The position numbers and the translations under genes are program-made. This document shows positions 12,575-21,311 of a DNA stretch of 64,000 nt, piece by piece. Position 1 is the stretch's first letter, and the number at the start of each line of letters is the position of its first letter. Where the stretch lies: contig NZ_CP049255.1 of NCBI RefSeq assembly GCF_011047135.1, forward strand, positions 496,001 to 560,000, read 5' to 3'. The stretch is from Microbacterium endophyticum (GTDB lineage Bacteria; Actinomycetota; Actinomycetes; Actinomycetales; Microbacteriaceae). The notes under the pieces were generated by a model. It saw nothing but the letters and a program-made list of their open reading frames with translations. It searched no databases and was not told the origin of the DNA.

Positions 12575-13237
12575 TTAGGCATTGCCAGCGAGGACAGCAG
12601 GAGTTCCTATCGCCGCGGGGAGTACCACTCCGTCGATCACGGAGATGAGGAATTCGCGAGTGACCGGCTTTCGCATCACGAGCACACGATATGCCGCCAT
12701 AGCGGGAGCAACCATCGCGACCATCTCGGCGTCAACATCGGGTGCCACTTCACCCCGCTCGATCGCGCGACGAATAAGAAGACGGTTGGCTTGCGCGCGA
12801 GGCTCGACGATGGCGGCCTGAACCGCCTCTTGCATCTCCGGCGCACGAGCGATCATCGAGACGAGCCCTGCCATGATGTGCAGCTTTCGCTCCGCTTCGG
12901 CCATTGTCGGCGTCTTGATCATCGCAACCAGGTCGCCTCGGAGGGTACCCGTGTCGGGCAGCGCGTTCAGATCGAGATCCATCGATTTCATGCAGGCGAC
13001 AGCATCGACGACAAGCTCTGCTTTGGAAGGCCAGCGGCGGTAGAGTGTCGCTTTTCCGGCGCGAGCACGGGCTGCGACCAGGTCGACCGTCATCCCGTCA
13101 TAGCCGGTCTCGGCTAATACATCGAGCGCAGCCTGCAGAATCTCAGGGTCACGCGTGTGATCACGTTTTCGACCGAGCTTCGGTGTGTGGTCTGTGGTCT
13201 CTTCGAGATCGCGCGGCTCCATCGCGGCTGACTCCAT
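12575..13237 (-). CDS. TetR/AcrR family regulator
   Basis: A one-domain repressor with an N-terminal helix-turn-helix (ILQAALDVLAETGYDGMTV, then RARAGKATLYRRWPSK) and a larger C-terminal ligand domain of the TetR_C type. ATG 13237 or 13222 is likely; a longer frame reaching 13327 would run through the divergent promoter and is not favoured. The gene is divergent from the MFS exporter at 13330 and probably represses it through the two inverted repeats between them. The inducing ligand is unknown. Confidence 0.9.
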   Translation of the reverse strand: MESAAMEPRDLEETTDHTPKLGRKRDHTRDPEILQAALDVLAETGYDGMTVDLVAARARAGKATLYRRWPSKAELVVDAVACMKSMDLDLNALPDTGTLRGDLVAMIKTPTMAEAERKLHIMAGLVSMIARAPEMQEAVQAAIVEPRAQANRLLIRRAIERGEVAPDVDAEMVAMVAPAMAAYRVLVMRKPVTREFLISVIDGVVLPAAIGTPAVLAGNA

Positions 13238-13265
13238 TCTGTCTCGCTGAAATCCTATTGTATTG

Positions 13266-13281
13266 AGAACGTTCCAGTTCT
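13266..13281. promoter_or_regulatory. Candidate TetR operator 1 (AGAAC-N6-GTTCT)
   Basis: A perfect inverted repeat with 5-bp arms around a 6-bp spacer lies in the intergenic region between the divergent TetR and MFS genes. It has the same arm/spacer layout as the second repeat at 13297-13314. Binding by the neighbouring TetR protein is inferred from position and symmetry only. Confidence 0.5.
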
Positions 13282-13296
13282 GAAACTTTACAGATC

Positions 13297-13314
13297 CGAA
13301 ACTATTCGGTTTCG
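13297..13314. promoter_or_regulatory. Candidate TetR operator 2 (CGAAAC-N6-GTTTCG)
   Basis: A perfect inverted repeat with 6-bp arms and a 6-bp spacer. It ends directly against the TATATA box at 13315-13320, which is 9 bases before the MFS start codon. A repressor bound here would cover the exporter promoter. No ribosome-binding site is seen before ATG 13330, so the exporter mRNA may be leaderless. Confidence 0.55.
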
Positions 13315-13329
13315 TATATAGTCTCACTC

Positions 13330-14844
13330 ATGACTCAGGATGCCGTGGCCTCGCCACCTGCCCTCTCCCCCACATCTTCTCGACGATGGTGGACTCTCGT
13401 CACCGTCGGTATCGCCCAGCTGATGGTCGTTCTCGACGCGACCGTCGTCAACATCGCACTCCCCTCCGCACAGGCCGATCTCGGGTTCTCCGACGGCGAC
13501 CGACAGTGGGTTATCACCGCCTATTCGCTTGCATTCGGGAGCCTTTTGCTTTTCGGGGGGCGACTTTCGGACCTCATTGGCCGCAAAAGGGCATTCATCA
13601 TCGGACTGATCGGCTTCGCTGCAGCCTCGGCCCTGGGCGGCGCAGCACCCGACTTCGGAACCCTTGTCGCGGCCCGCGCGCTTCAGGGCGTATTCGGCGC
13701 GCTGCTGGCGCCGACGGCGCTCGCCGTACTGACGACGACGTTCACGATCCCACGAGAGCGTGCCCGCGCGTTCGGCGTATTCGGCGCGATCGCCGGAGCT
13801 GGTGGCGCGCTCGGTCTACTTCTCGGCGGGGTACTGACGGAACAGCTCAACTGGCGCTGGAACCTTTACATCAATGTATTCATTGCCATCGTCGCGATCG
13901 TTGGTGCGATGTTGTTCGTGACGAAAATCGAGCGCACAGGCGCGCGGCCGCGCCTCGATGTACCCGGAACCATCCTCGTCTCGGGCGCGCTCTTTTCGCT
14001 CGTCTATGGTTTCGCGAACGCCGAAACAGAAGGATGGGAGTCGCCTTGGACGTGGGGACTGCTCGCGGCCGCAGGTGTATTGCTCACAGGCTTCGTATGG
14101 TGGCAAAGCCGGGCTAGCCACCCGTTGCTCCCTCTCGCCATCGTGAAGGACCGCAACCGCGCCGCCGCTTACAGTTCGATCCTGATTGCCGGAGCGGGCA
14201 TGTTCGGCATCTTCTTGTTCGTGACCTACTTCTTGCAATCCTCGCTCGGGTTCAGTCCCATTCAGACAGGGTTATCGTTCTTGCCGATGATCGTGACGCT
14301 CGTGCTCGCGGCCCAACTATCCACGAACGTGCTCCTCCCTCGATTCGGACCGAAGCTCATGGTGCCGTTCGGCATGGCCATCGGCGTAATGGGGATGCTG
14401 CTCCTTACTCGCCTGACCCTGGACAGCACCTATGCGGCGAATGTACTGCCCGCGCTGATCCTGCTCGGGCTGGCGATGGGTTCGATCATGCCTCCGTCGA
14501 TGCAGACGGCGACCCTCGGAGTGGACCGCCACTTCGCCGGTGTCGCCTCGGCGATGGTGAACACGAGCCAGCAGGTGGGTGGATCGATTGGCACGGCACT
14601 TCTCAACACGATCGCGGCCACGGCGACCGTTGACTTCATCGCCGCGCACGCTGGCGACACCGCCGATTTGGCCGCGCGCGGCGCTGTGGCGGGGTACGCA
14701 ATCGCGTATGCGTGGGGCGCAGGATTCTTCGCGCTCGGTGGCGTGATCTCCGCTATCGTATTCCGGCGCAAGGGGAATGCCGGGCGAAGCGCGGACGCCA
14801 CACCGCACGACGATCTGGTCGCAGAACCGGTCGTCGTGAGCTGA
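13330..14844 (+). CDS. MFS drug exporter, DHA2 (EmrB/QacA-type) family
   Basis: A 504-residue proton-driven exporter with about 14 membrane segments. Typical of DHA2 are LDATVVNIALPS in helix 1, the DRQWVITAYSLAFG segment and the GRLSDLIGRKR loop between helices 2 and 3. Its substrate is probably a hydrophobic toxic compound, but the sequence does not say which. The divergent TetR gene is the likely regulator. A strong hairpin at 14849-14887 ends the transcript. Confidence 0.92.
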   Translation: MTQDAVASPPALSPTSSRRWWTLVTVGIAQLMVVLDATVVNIALPSAQADLGFSDGDRQWVITAYSLAFGSLLLFGGRLSDLIGRKRAFIIGLIGFAAASALGGAAPDFGTLVAARALQGVFGALLAPTALAVLTTTFTIPRERARAFGVFGAIAGAGGALGLLLGGVLTEQLNWRWNLYINVFIAIVAIVGAMLFVTKIERTGARPRLDVPGTILVSGALFSLVYGFANAETEGWESPWTWGLLAAAGVLLTGFVWWQSRASHPLLPLAIVKDRNRAAAYSSILIAGAGMFGIFLFVTYFLQSSLGFSPIQTGLSFLPMIVTLVLAAQLSTNVLLPRFGPKLMVPFGMAIGVMGMLLLTRLTLDSTYAANVLPALILLGLAMGSIMPPSMQTATLGVDRHFAGVASAMVNTSQQVGGSIGTALLNTIAATATVDFIAAHAGDTADLAARGAVAGYAIAYAWGAGFFALGGVISAIVFRRKGNAGRSADATPHDDLVAEPVVVS

Positions 14845-14848
14845 CTAC

Positions 14849-14887
14849 CGTGTTCCTGAGACGCCGAATTGGCGTCTCAGGAACACG
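14849..14887. terminator. Strong bidirectional hairpin between MFS and DUF2993 genes
   Basis: A perfect 17-bp inverted repeat (14849-14865 with 14871-14887) with a 5-base loop, GAATT. It lies between convergent genes. The stop codon and last codons of the DUF2993 gene (stop at 14877-14879) are inside the hairpin. No long T run follows on either strand. The position and stability point to a shared terminator. Confidence 0.75.
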
Positions 14888-15695
14888 TGCCCGCCTCCTG
14901 CATGGCGGGATCCGTTGCGACGCGGGGATCGATATCGAATGATGCGAGGACGTCGGCGTGATCGACGGAGACATCCGTCAGGGTGATTGCTGCGGGAATG
15001 TATTGCGCGACGCACACACGCCAATCTTGCAGCACCCCATCGGTCAGCGAACCGAAGCGAGATTGAAGATCTCCCGCAGTGATCTCGGCGCCACCGAGTT
15101 GGAGTGAAGAGGGCGTAAGCACAAGTTCACCGTCGGCGGCGCTCGGGGTGAGCGCAACTCCGATGTCAAAACTCGCACCGAAGAAAGAAAAATCCGTCGA
15201 AATGGTGACGTCGGGGTCATCGAGTCCGAGCGATTCCGCAGGAAAGCCGTCAACCGTAGCCATCAGGGCACGGAGCTGATCCTCGCTGAACGTGACGGTT
15301 CCTGATCCACCCCCGATATCACCCTCACCTCGAATCGGAATATCGAGCAGATCGACGCTGACGTCTCCCGTCGCGGGGCCGACCGTCACGTCGTCAGAGT
15401 CGATGTGCACTGAGGTGAGTGACCCGGCAATCAGCTGCGGAAGGATCATGCCTTCGAGCTCGACGTTTACCCGTTGATCGGCGGGAAGCGAGAGCTCAGC
15501 AATCACTGTCTGCCTGATCGACTTCGTCACGAGATCCCGCGCCACGGCTTCGCCCACGAACCACGCGGCGATGATCAGCCCGATGACGATGACGACGCCA
15601 AGCACCCACGGCCAGACTCGACGTCTACGCGGTGCGGCCGCGGCATCCTGCCACTCTCCTGGAAGCGGAAGTGTGGGCTGCGTTTCACCGGTCAT
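14877..15695 (-). CDS. DUF2993 (LmeA-like) membrane-anchored protein
   Basis: A 272-residue protein with a proline-rich cytoplasmic start, one transmembrane anchor at about residues 27-48 (WPWVLGVVIVIGLIIAAW) and an extracytoplasmic DUF2993 domain. In mycobacteria the related LmeA binds phospholipids and helps envelope lipoglycan synthesis. That role is only suggestive here. Its C-terminus is coded by the arm of the 14849-14887 hairpin. It starts 15 bases after the argS stop, so it probably belongs to the argS transcript. Confidence 0.8.
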   Translation of the reverse strand: MTGETQPTLPLPGEWQDAAAAPRRRRVWPWVLGVVIVIGLIIAAWFVGEAVARDLVTKSIRQTVIAELSLPADQRVNVELEGMILPQLIAGSLTSVHIDSDDVTVGPATGDVSVDLLDIPIRGEGDIGGGSGTVTFSEDQLRALMATVDGFPAESLGLDDPDVTISTDFSFFGASFDIGVALTPSAADGELVLTPSSLQLGGAEITAGDLQSRFGSLTDGVLQDWRVCVAQYIPAAITLTDVSVDHADVLASFDIDPRVATDPAMQEAGTCS

Positions 15696-15710
15696 GTGGG
15701 ACTCCCCCTG

Positions 15711-17378
15711 TTACATGCGTTCGGGCGCCGTCACGCCAAGAAGGTCGAGCCCGTTTCGGAGCACCTGACCGGTTGCATCGTTAAGCCAGAGGCGAGTGCG
15801 ATGCACGTCGGTCACGGCATCGTCGCCGAGAGGCGTGACGCGGCAGCTGTCATACCAACGGTGATAGAGAGCTGCGAGTTCTTCGAGATAGCGGGCGATG
15901 CGATGCGGTTCCCGCACTTCGGCCGCGAAAGCAACCAGTCGTGGAAACTCCTGCAGGGCGCCGAGAAGAGCCGACTCGCTCTCGTGATCGAGTAGCTCCG
16001 GCGCGAACACCGAACGATCGACGCCCGCCGATTCAGCATTGCGCGCCACGTTGTGCGTGCGCGCGTGGGCATACTGCACGTAAAAGACGGGATTATCGTT
16101 GGTGCGCTTCCGCAACAACTCGGGGTCGAGCGTCAGCGGTGAGTCTGCGGGGTACCGCGCCAGCGAATAGCGCAGAGCGTCGGTACCGAGCCATTCGCGA
16201 AGGTCGTCCATCTCGATGATGTTGCCGGCGCGCTTTGACAGCCGTGCCCCGTTGACCGAAACCAGCTGACCGATCAGCACCTCGATGTCTTTTTCGGGAT
16301 CATCCCCAGCGGCGCCAGCCAAAGCTTTAAGCCGGTGAACATAGCCGTGGTGGTCGGCTCCGAGCAGGTAGATTTTGTGCGCAAAACCGCGGTCGCCCTT
16401 GTTCAGGTAGTACGCCGCATCGGCAGCGAAGTATGTGTACTCACCGTTCGAGCGACGGATGACGCGATCTTTATCGTCGCCGAAGTCGGTCGTTCGAACC
16501 CAGACGGCATCATCTTGATCAAAAACATGGCCCTGCGCGCGCAGGCGCTCAACCGCCTCATCAACGAGACTTGAGCCCGCGCCCTCGCTCTTCGCGTGCA
16601 GCACGCGCTCGCTGAACCACACATCGAAGTTCACATTGAAGTTCGCGAGGGATGCCTGCACTTCGCCGAGTTGAAACTCATACGCCAGGTCGCGCGCTGT
16701 CGCCACTTGCTCGTCGGAGGGCAAATCGAGCAGGTCAGGCCGCTTTTCGTGCACGCGGCGCGCAAGCTCTGCGATGTATGCCCCGCCGTAGCCGCCCTCG
16801 GGTGTGGGTGCTCCGGTAAGAGCTGCGATCACAGATGCGCCGAACCGGTCCATCTGAGCGCCAGCATCGTTGACGTAGAACTCTCGAACGAGAGTCGCAC
16901 CCGAAGCCTGCAGCAAACGAGCGATCGCATCACCGAGAGCTGCCCAACGGGTGTGACCGATGTGCAGCGGGCCGGTGGGGTTCGCGCTGACGAACTCGAG
17001 GTTGATGCTGTTGCCGCGCTGTGAGGAGTTGGTACCGAAGGCGGCACCCGCCTCGACGATCGTGCGTGCGAGCGCACCTGCAGCTGCGGCATCCAGTCGA
17101 ATGTTGATGAAGCCGGGGCCCGCAACTTCCACGCTGCTGATACCCGGGGTATCGGCGAGCGCCGCGGCGATCTCTGCGGCGAATTCGCGCGGGTTCACAC
17201 CGAGACCCTTCGCGAGCTTCATCGCGGCATTCGATGCCCAATCTCCATGATCGCGGCTCTTCGGGCGATCGAGTACCAGGTCGGCGGCAGTTAATTCCGC
17301 CGTCGAGCCCGCACGTCGCGCCTCGGCAAGCGGGCGGATGACGGTGAGGAGGGCTGCGGAGAGGGCTTCAGGATCCAT
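15711..17378 (-). CDS. argS: Arginyl-tRNA synthetase
   Basis: Class I synthetase charging tRNA-Arg. The 555-residue protein has an N-terminal tRNA D-loop-binding domain, the HIGH motif in PTGPLHIGHTRWA, an SKRAGN motif replacing KMSKS and a C-terminal anticodon-binding DALR domain. A tRNA-Arg gene lies 1.8 kb away. In related genomes argS stands directly upstream of lysA; the TetR/MFS pair and the DUF2993 gene separate them here. Confidence 0.97.
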   Translation of the reverse strand: MDPEALSAALLTVIRPLAEARRAGSTAELTAADLVLDRPKSRDHGDWASNAAMKLAKGLGVNPREFAAEIAAALADTPGISSVEVAGPGFINIRLDAAAAGALARTIVEAGAAFGTNSSQRGNSINLEFVSANPTGPLHIGHTRWAALGDAIARLLQASGATLVREFYVNDAGAQMDRFGASVIAALTGAPTPEGGYGGAYIAELARRVHEKRPDLLDLPSDEQVATARDLAYEFQLGEVQASLANFNVNFDVWFSERVLHAKSEGAGSSLVDEAVERLRAQGHVFDQDDAVWVRTTDFGDDKDRVIRRSNGEYTYFAADAAYYLNKGDRGFAHKIYLLGADHHGYVHRLKALAGAAGDDPEKDIEVLIGQLVSVNGARLSKRAGNIIEMDDLREWLGTDALRYSLARYPADSPLTLDPELLRKRTNDNPVFYVQYAHARTHNVARNAESAGVDRSVFAPELLDHESESALLGALQEFPRLVAFAAEVREPHRIARYLEELAALYHRWYDSCRVTPLGDDAVTDVHRTRLWLNDATGQVLRNGLDLLGVTAPERM

Positions 17379-17418
17379 AACCTGACCATCTTACGGTCGG
17401 CAGCCGCGCACGTCCTGG

Positions 17419-18235
17419 CTACGAGAGTGGAACGAGCGACAGGAAGTCGTCATTGGTGGGCGATTCAGGCACCACGTCGTCGCCTTGGAGTCTCGCATCC
17501 ACGCGAAGGTGGTCGAGATTCACTGCCCCACCGTGAAAGCTCAAGAACGCGCAGTCCGCGGCGTCGCGCCCCGTTGCGATACGTACCAGCGAGCGCCGGT
17601 CAGCGAGGCGAGTGGCATCGATTGCGTACCAGCATCCGTCGAGGTAAGCCTCGGCGACGGCGTGAAAGTCCATGGGTTCAAGGCCCGGCGCGTAACAGGC
17701 GGCATAGCGCGCTGGCACGTCCATTGCTCGCAGAAGAGCAATCACGACATGCGCATAGTCGCGACAGACGCCTTGACCGGTCATCAAAGTTGTGACGGCA
17801 CTGTCTGTTCCGAGGCTCAGCCCCGGCGTGTACGTGACGCTGGCCGAGACGAAGTCGGTCACAGCGCGAACAAGATCTTCACCAGCGAGTCCCTGGAACT
17901 GCCGACGCGCTTGTGAAAAGACCTCATCCGACTGGCAGTACCGACTCGGCCGCAGGTAAGAGATCGCTTCGAGATCGCTCGTGTGCGTACCGGACGTGCG
18001 TCCATCGACCGTTGCCGAGTATCGCACCTGCAAGAGCCCTGGTTCGGCGGTGAAACGGTGAAGCCGCGAGCCGGACTGGTCGACAATCTCGGTGGGCATG
18101 TACTGACGATCGTCCTGAATAAACGTGAGTTCCTCGCTCACCACGGGCACCTGCTGCGCTGCCGTGATCGAGAAAATGAGGTCGACTGACGCTCTCACAT
18201 CGAGGTCAATTTCTGAGGTAACTGCGCGCTGCACC
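17419..18235 (-). CDS. Transglutaminase-like (cysteine protease fold) protein
   Basis: The protein has an N-terminal beta-domain followed by a transglutaminase-like core. The triad is visible: cysteine in GVCRDYAH, histidine in DFHAVAEAY and aspartate in WYAIDATR. No signal peptide is seen, so it is probably cytoplasmic; the substrate is unknown. GTG 18235 is preferred because GAGG lies 8 bases upstream and the product then starts QRAVTSEIDLDV, as in relatives (recalled, not searched). A longer start at 18264 would overlap the divergent gene region. It lies 40 bases upstream of argS on the same strand. Confidence 0.85.
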
Positions 18236-18326
18236 GAGCTATCCTCGCACGCTCGGAATGACACGAGATCATATGAGTTTGGGCTGGGAGACCTCTCCTC
18301 CCGCAGAGCGACGTACTCTCGTTGTG

Positions 18327-19103
18327 ATGTCTCGAGTAGTGTCCCACCGAATACCGCGTAATCTCGCCGTTCTCCTCGCCGTTGCGTGCGCAGTTTCGCT
18401 TGTCGCCGTTACGGCGCTCTGGCGACCCTGGGTGGGAGAAGCCCCGACGAGTCGAGCCGACGCGGGATCGGCTGGAAGCGCCGGCGTCGTTGCCGGACTG
18501 GAGCTACCCGAAAACCCTCGCGTGCTCGTCTTCGGCGATTCCTGGACCTACGGTTCTGCCGCGACATCACCGGACGAGGGCTATGCGTATGTACTCGCAG
18601 ACCTCTTGGGCGGCGAAACGATCGTCGATGGCGTTCGCGGGAGCGGATACTTGAAAACCGGACTGGATGGCGGCACGTTCGTTGAACGCGCACAGGAGCT
18701 TGACCCCGCCCTCTCCCCCGACCTCGTGATCGTGCAGGGCTCAATCAACGACCGCAAGCTCGGCAGCGCCGGCTACGCGGATGCCGTGGCGACGGTGTGG
18801 GACACGATCGCGTCGATCTACCCGAATGCCGCGATCGTCATTTTGGGCCCGGCGCCTCAGGTGCTGCCCGTCGAGAGGGCAACCGCACGCATAGATAACG
18901 ACCTCGCGCAGCTTGCCGCCGAACGTGGATGGCCGTACATCTCACCCGTACAAGAAGCGTGGATTACTCCGGCAAACTACTCGTGGGTCATCGACACGAG
19001 CGCTACCGGGCGTGACCACCCGACCTCGGCCGGTCACGCCTACCTTGCTGAACGTGTGGCGGAAGCACTGGCAACCTTCCGCGTCGACGCGCCTGCTCAG
19101 TAG
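18327..19103 (+). CDS. Membrane-anchored SGNH/GDSL hydrolase
   Basis: A 258-residue protein with an N-terminal hydrophobic anchor (RNLAVLLAVACAVSLVAVTAL) and an extracytoplasmic SGNH domain. The nucleophile serine is in FGDSWTYGS, an SIND segment takes the block III position and the Asp-His pair is in GRDHPTSAGH. It likely removes acyl or acetyl groups from an envelope glycan or lipid; the substrate is not known. A TACTCT box 7 bases before ATG 18327 supports this start and a leaderless mRNA. An in-frame start at 18258 also exists. Confidence 0.85.
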   Translation: MSRVVSHRIPRNLAVLLAVACAVSLVAVTALWRPWVGEAPTSRADAGSAGSAGVVAGLELPENPRVLVFGDSWTYGSAATSPDEGYAYVLADLLGGETIVDGVRGSGYLKTGLDGGTFVERAQELDPALSPDLVIVQGSINDRKLGSAGYADAVATVWDTIASIYPNAAIVILGPAPQVLPVERATARIDNDLAQLAAERGWPYISPVQEAWITPANYSWVIDTSATGRDHPTSAGHAYLAERVAEALATFRVDAPAQ

Positions 19104-19150
19104 CTCGACGGCGTCGCGAGCGGTGACGCGATGGTAATCTCGATCAGTGC

Positions 19151-19226
19151 GCCTCCGTAGCTCAGGGGATAGAGCGTTGGTTTCCGGTACCAAAGGTCGC
19201 TGGTTCGATTCCAGTCGGGGGCACCA
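19151..19226 (+). tRNA. tRNA-Arg (anticodon CCG)
   Basis: The cloverleaf is complete: acceptor stem GCCTCCG with CGGGGGC, D-stem GCTC/GAGC, anticodon stem TTGGT/ACCAA with loop TTCCGGT (anticodon CCG at 19184-19186, reading CGG), T-arm GCTGG-TTCGATT-CCAGT and an encoded 3' CCA. A long terminator hairpin follows directly. Confidence 0.97.
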
Positions 19227-19231
19227 CCAAA

Positions 19232-19272
19232 AACGAGAAATCGCGGGTCTTCAAGACTCGCGATTTCTCGTT
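19232..19272 (+). terminator. Terminator hairpin after tRNA-Arg
   Basis: A 19-pair stem (18 Watson-Crick pairs plus one G-T) with a three-base loop. The outer arm is AACGAGAAATCGCG, paired with 19259-19272, and the inner arm is GTCTT/AAGAC. It starts 6 bases after the tRNA CCA. There is little T-tract beyond the stem. Confidence 0.8.
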
Positions 19273-19340
19273 CCAGCATCCCGATCGATGGCGCACGCAC
19301 TCTAGAGTGCCCGAACAACCTCGTAGGCGAAGGTGCCGGC

Positions 19341-19955
19341 CTAGTGGAACAACTCACCAATCATTGGTGCAGTTATTCGCACGTCGACGTGCTGTCGAGA
19401 CGGATCGTTCGCGTCGGTACGCTCGTCCAAATTCATCGTCACAATTCGCGGGAGCGGCATGCGAAGCGTGCCGAGGCGGAGTGCGAGCTTGGTGGACGTC
19501 ATCCGCAATCCGCCATCCGCGACGGCGACTCGGAGGGCCACTTCGAGTCCGCGTCGTTTTCCCAGTCGGTCATGGAGCGTTCCGTCAACGACCCTCATGG
19601 TGTCTTCCATAGTGCGTGTTCGTCGGCCGAAGCGAAAGACCCGCACGGCGCTGAGGGAACCGTCGAAGCCAGGGGTGTTGACGATGCTGAACAGGACGTC
19701 GTGTCCGAGTTCAGGGAATAGAACGTGTCGCCAAGCCATGCCAGCAAGTACAGGTCGAAGCAGACGGTACCGGGAGCCAGCGACGCTGTAGGTGCCCGAT
19801 CCTCTGCCGACAGATCCTGATGGAATCGTGCCGAAGTACTCTTTCAATCGTGGGGCGAGAGCGTCGAAGTCCGCGCCCAATGCTCGCTGATAAACGGATG
19901 GCGCAAATGAAGCAGAATCTGTTCCTTCTCCCTCACGCATCACGAACTTCGTCAT
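19341..19955 (-). CDS. DUF4166 domain protein
   Basis: A soluble protein of 204 residues starting TKFVMREGEG. ATG 19955 is chosen because a GGAGGAGG ribosome site lies 4 bases before it. The pattern SVYQRALGADFDALAPRLKEYFG, a central segment FDGSLSAVRVFRFGR and a C-terminal LRMPLPRIVTMN region resembles DUF4166, often found beside or fused to saccharopine-dehydrogenase-like proteins. No partner is present here. Function is unknown. No signal peptide is visible. Confidence 0.65.
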   Translation of the reverse strand: MTKFVMREGEGTDSASFAPSVYQRALGADFDALAPRLKEYFGTIPSGSVGRGSGTYSVAGSRYRLLRPVLAGMAWRHVLFPELGHDVLFSIVNTPGFDGSLSAVRVFRFGRRTRTMEDTMRVVDGTLHDRLGKRRGLEVALRVAVADGGLRMTSTKLALRLGTLRMPLPRIVTMNLDERTDANDPSRQHVDVRITAPMIGELFH

Positions 19956-20087
19956 TGGCCTCCTCCATCCGTCCCCGCCAACCATGTGATCGGCCTCCAC
20001 GACGCAAGCCTCGGAGGTCGATGCCGGATCGCACGGGCAGTCACGGGTCGGACGAGCACGACAGCGCGCACAGATTAGTCTGCTGCG

Positions 20088-20354
20088 ATGACGGAGATCA
20101 CTGGCACTACCAAGACCAACACCCTGGCTTTGGTCGACTTCATCGCCGCATTCGTTATCCCGCTAGTGGGGCTGATTCTCGGCATCCTGGCACGCCGACA
20201 GCTGAGTACGCCAGGCAATCCCGAAACCGGGCGAGGGCTCGCGCGTTGGGCGATGGTCATCGGTGCGCTCGGAACGATCTTCCAGCTGGCATTCTTCATC
20301 GTCTGGTTGTCAATGTTGTTCACCTTGTTGAACGGTCACACGATCGGGAGCTGA
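20088..20354 (+). CDS. Small DUF4190-like membrane protein
   Basis: An 88-residue protein with two membrane segments at about residues 13-35 and 56-80, separated by a short polar loop (RRQLSTPGNPETGRGLARW). This two-helix layout with a GRGLA motif fits DUF4190. A TAGTCT box (20076-20081) lies 6 bases before the ATG and no ribosome site is seen, suggesting a leaderless mRNA. The role is unknown. Confidence 0.7.
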   Translation: MTEITGTTKTNTLALVDFIAAFVIPLVGLILGILARRQLSTPGNPETGRGLARWAMVIGALGTIFQLAFFIVWLSMLFTLLNGHTIGS

Positions 20355-20474
20355 GAAGACAACGAAGCACATCAGCAGAACAAAGCCGGTTGCGCTTCTT
20401 CGAAAGAAGACAAGCAACTCATCTAGGGCATTTAGCTATTGACATTAGCCAAATAGAAATGCACACTAGCTTCT
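20355..20474 (+). promoter_or_regulatory. Promoter region of hydrolase-tetR pair with imperfect inverted repeat
   Basis: This 120-base gap contains TTGACA at 20439-20444, with the hydrolase start codon 30 bases further on, so the mRNA may be leaderless. An imperfect inverted repeat, CATTT-AG-CTATT against AATAG-AAATG (about 20429-20461), surrounds the TTGACA box. It is a candidate operator for the TetR protein encoded at 21304. Both assignments are inference. Confidence 0.4.
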
Positions 20475-21311
20475 ATGACTTCAGCGGCCTGCACCCAATC
20501 CCCATCCACTCGCTATGTGAGCCGGCCCGAGGGCCGTATCGCCTACGATCTCCAGGGCTCAGGCCCCCTCGTCGTCCTCATTCCCGGTATGGGCGATCTT
20601 CGCGCCGGTTACCGCTACCTGGCGCCCGAGCTCGTCGCGGCGGGCTACACCGTTGCCACTGCCGACCTTCGCGGTCACGGCGACAGCGACACCACGTTCT
20701 CGTCATATGGCGACCCGCAGACTGCGAGCGACATCGAAGCCCTGATCGACGAGCTAGGTGGAAAAGCAGTCATTGGTGGCAACTCACTCGCTGCTGGTGC
20801 CGCCGTGATCGTCGCCGCGGAGCATCCTGAAAAAGTCTCCGGACTCGTGCTGTTCGGCCCCTTCGTCCGCAACCCTTCGGCCTCGGCATTCGAGAGATGG
20901 ATGTTCCGCACGATGATGGCGCCCCTATGGGTGGCCTCGATGTGGAAGGCCTACATGCCCACTCTCTACAAAGGAAAGAAGCCCGCGGACTTCGCGGAGT
21001 ACCGCGCCGAAGTCATCGCGAGCCTCAAGCGCCCGGGCTACGGCACGGCATTCTCACTCACGACGCGCCAGACCACTCATGACCCGGCAGAGGCCGCACT
21101 CAACCAGGTCACGGCGCCGGCGATCGTGATCATGGGCGACAGCGATCCCGACTTCAAAGACCCCGCCGGCGAGGCGAAATGGGTCGGCAGCGAGCTCCAC
21201 GCCCACGTCGTGATGGTCGAGGAAGCTGGCCACTACCCGCAGTCCCAGCGGCCCGACATCACCACGCCAGCGGTGCTTGGCTTTCTCGCTACGGTGGCTC
21301 CCGTTGCCTAG
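20475..21311 (+). CDS. Alpha/beta hydrolase
   Basis: A 278-residue alpha/beta-hydrolase with HG-type oxyanion segment (LIPGMGDLRAGY), the nucleophile elbow GNSLAAG, an acid in MGDSDPDFKDP and the histidine in EEAGHYPQSQ. No signal peptide is seen. The substrate is not predictable. The downstream TetR gene starts inside its last codons, so the two are translationally coupled and the regulator probably controls this hydrolase. Confidence 0.85.
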   Translation: MTSAACTQSPSTRYVSRPEGRIAYDLQGSGPLVVLIPGMGDLRAGYRYLAPELVAAGYTVATADLRGHGDSDTTFSSYGDPQTASDIEALIDELGGKAVIGGNSLAAGAAVIVAAEHPEKVSGLVLFGPFVRNPSASAFERWMFRTMMAPLWVASMWKAYMPTLYKGKKPADFAEYRAEVIASLKRPGYGTAFSLTTRQTTHDPAEAALNQVTAPAIVIMGDSDPDFKDPAGEAKWVGSELHAHVVMVEEAGHYPQSQRPDITTPAVLGFLATVAPVA

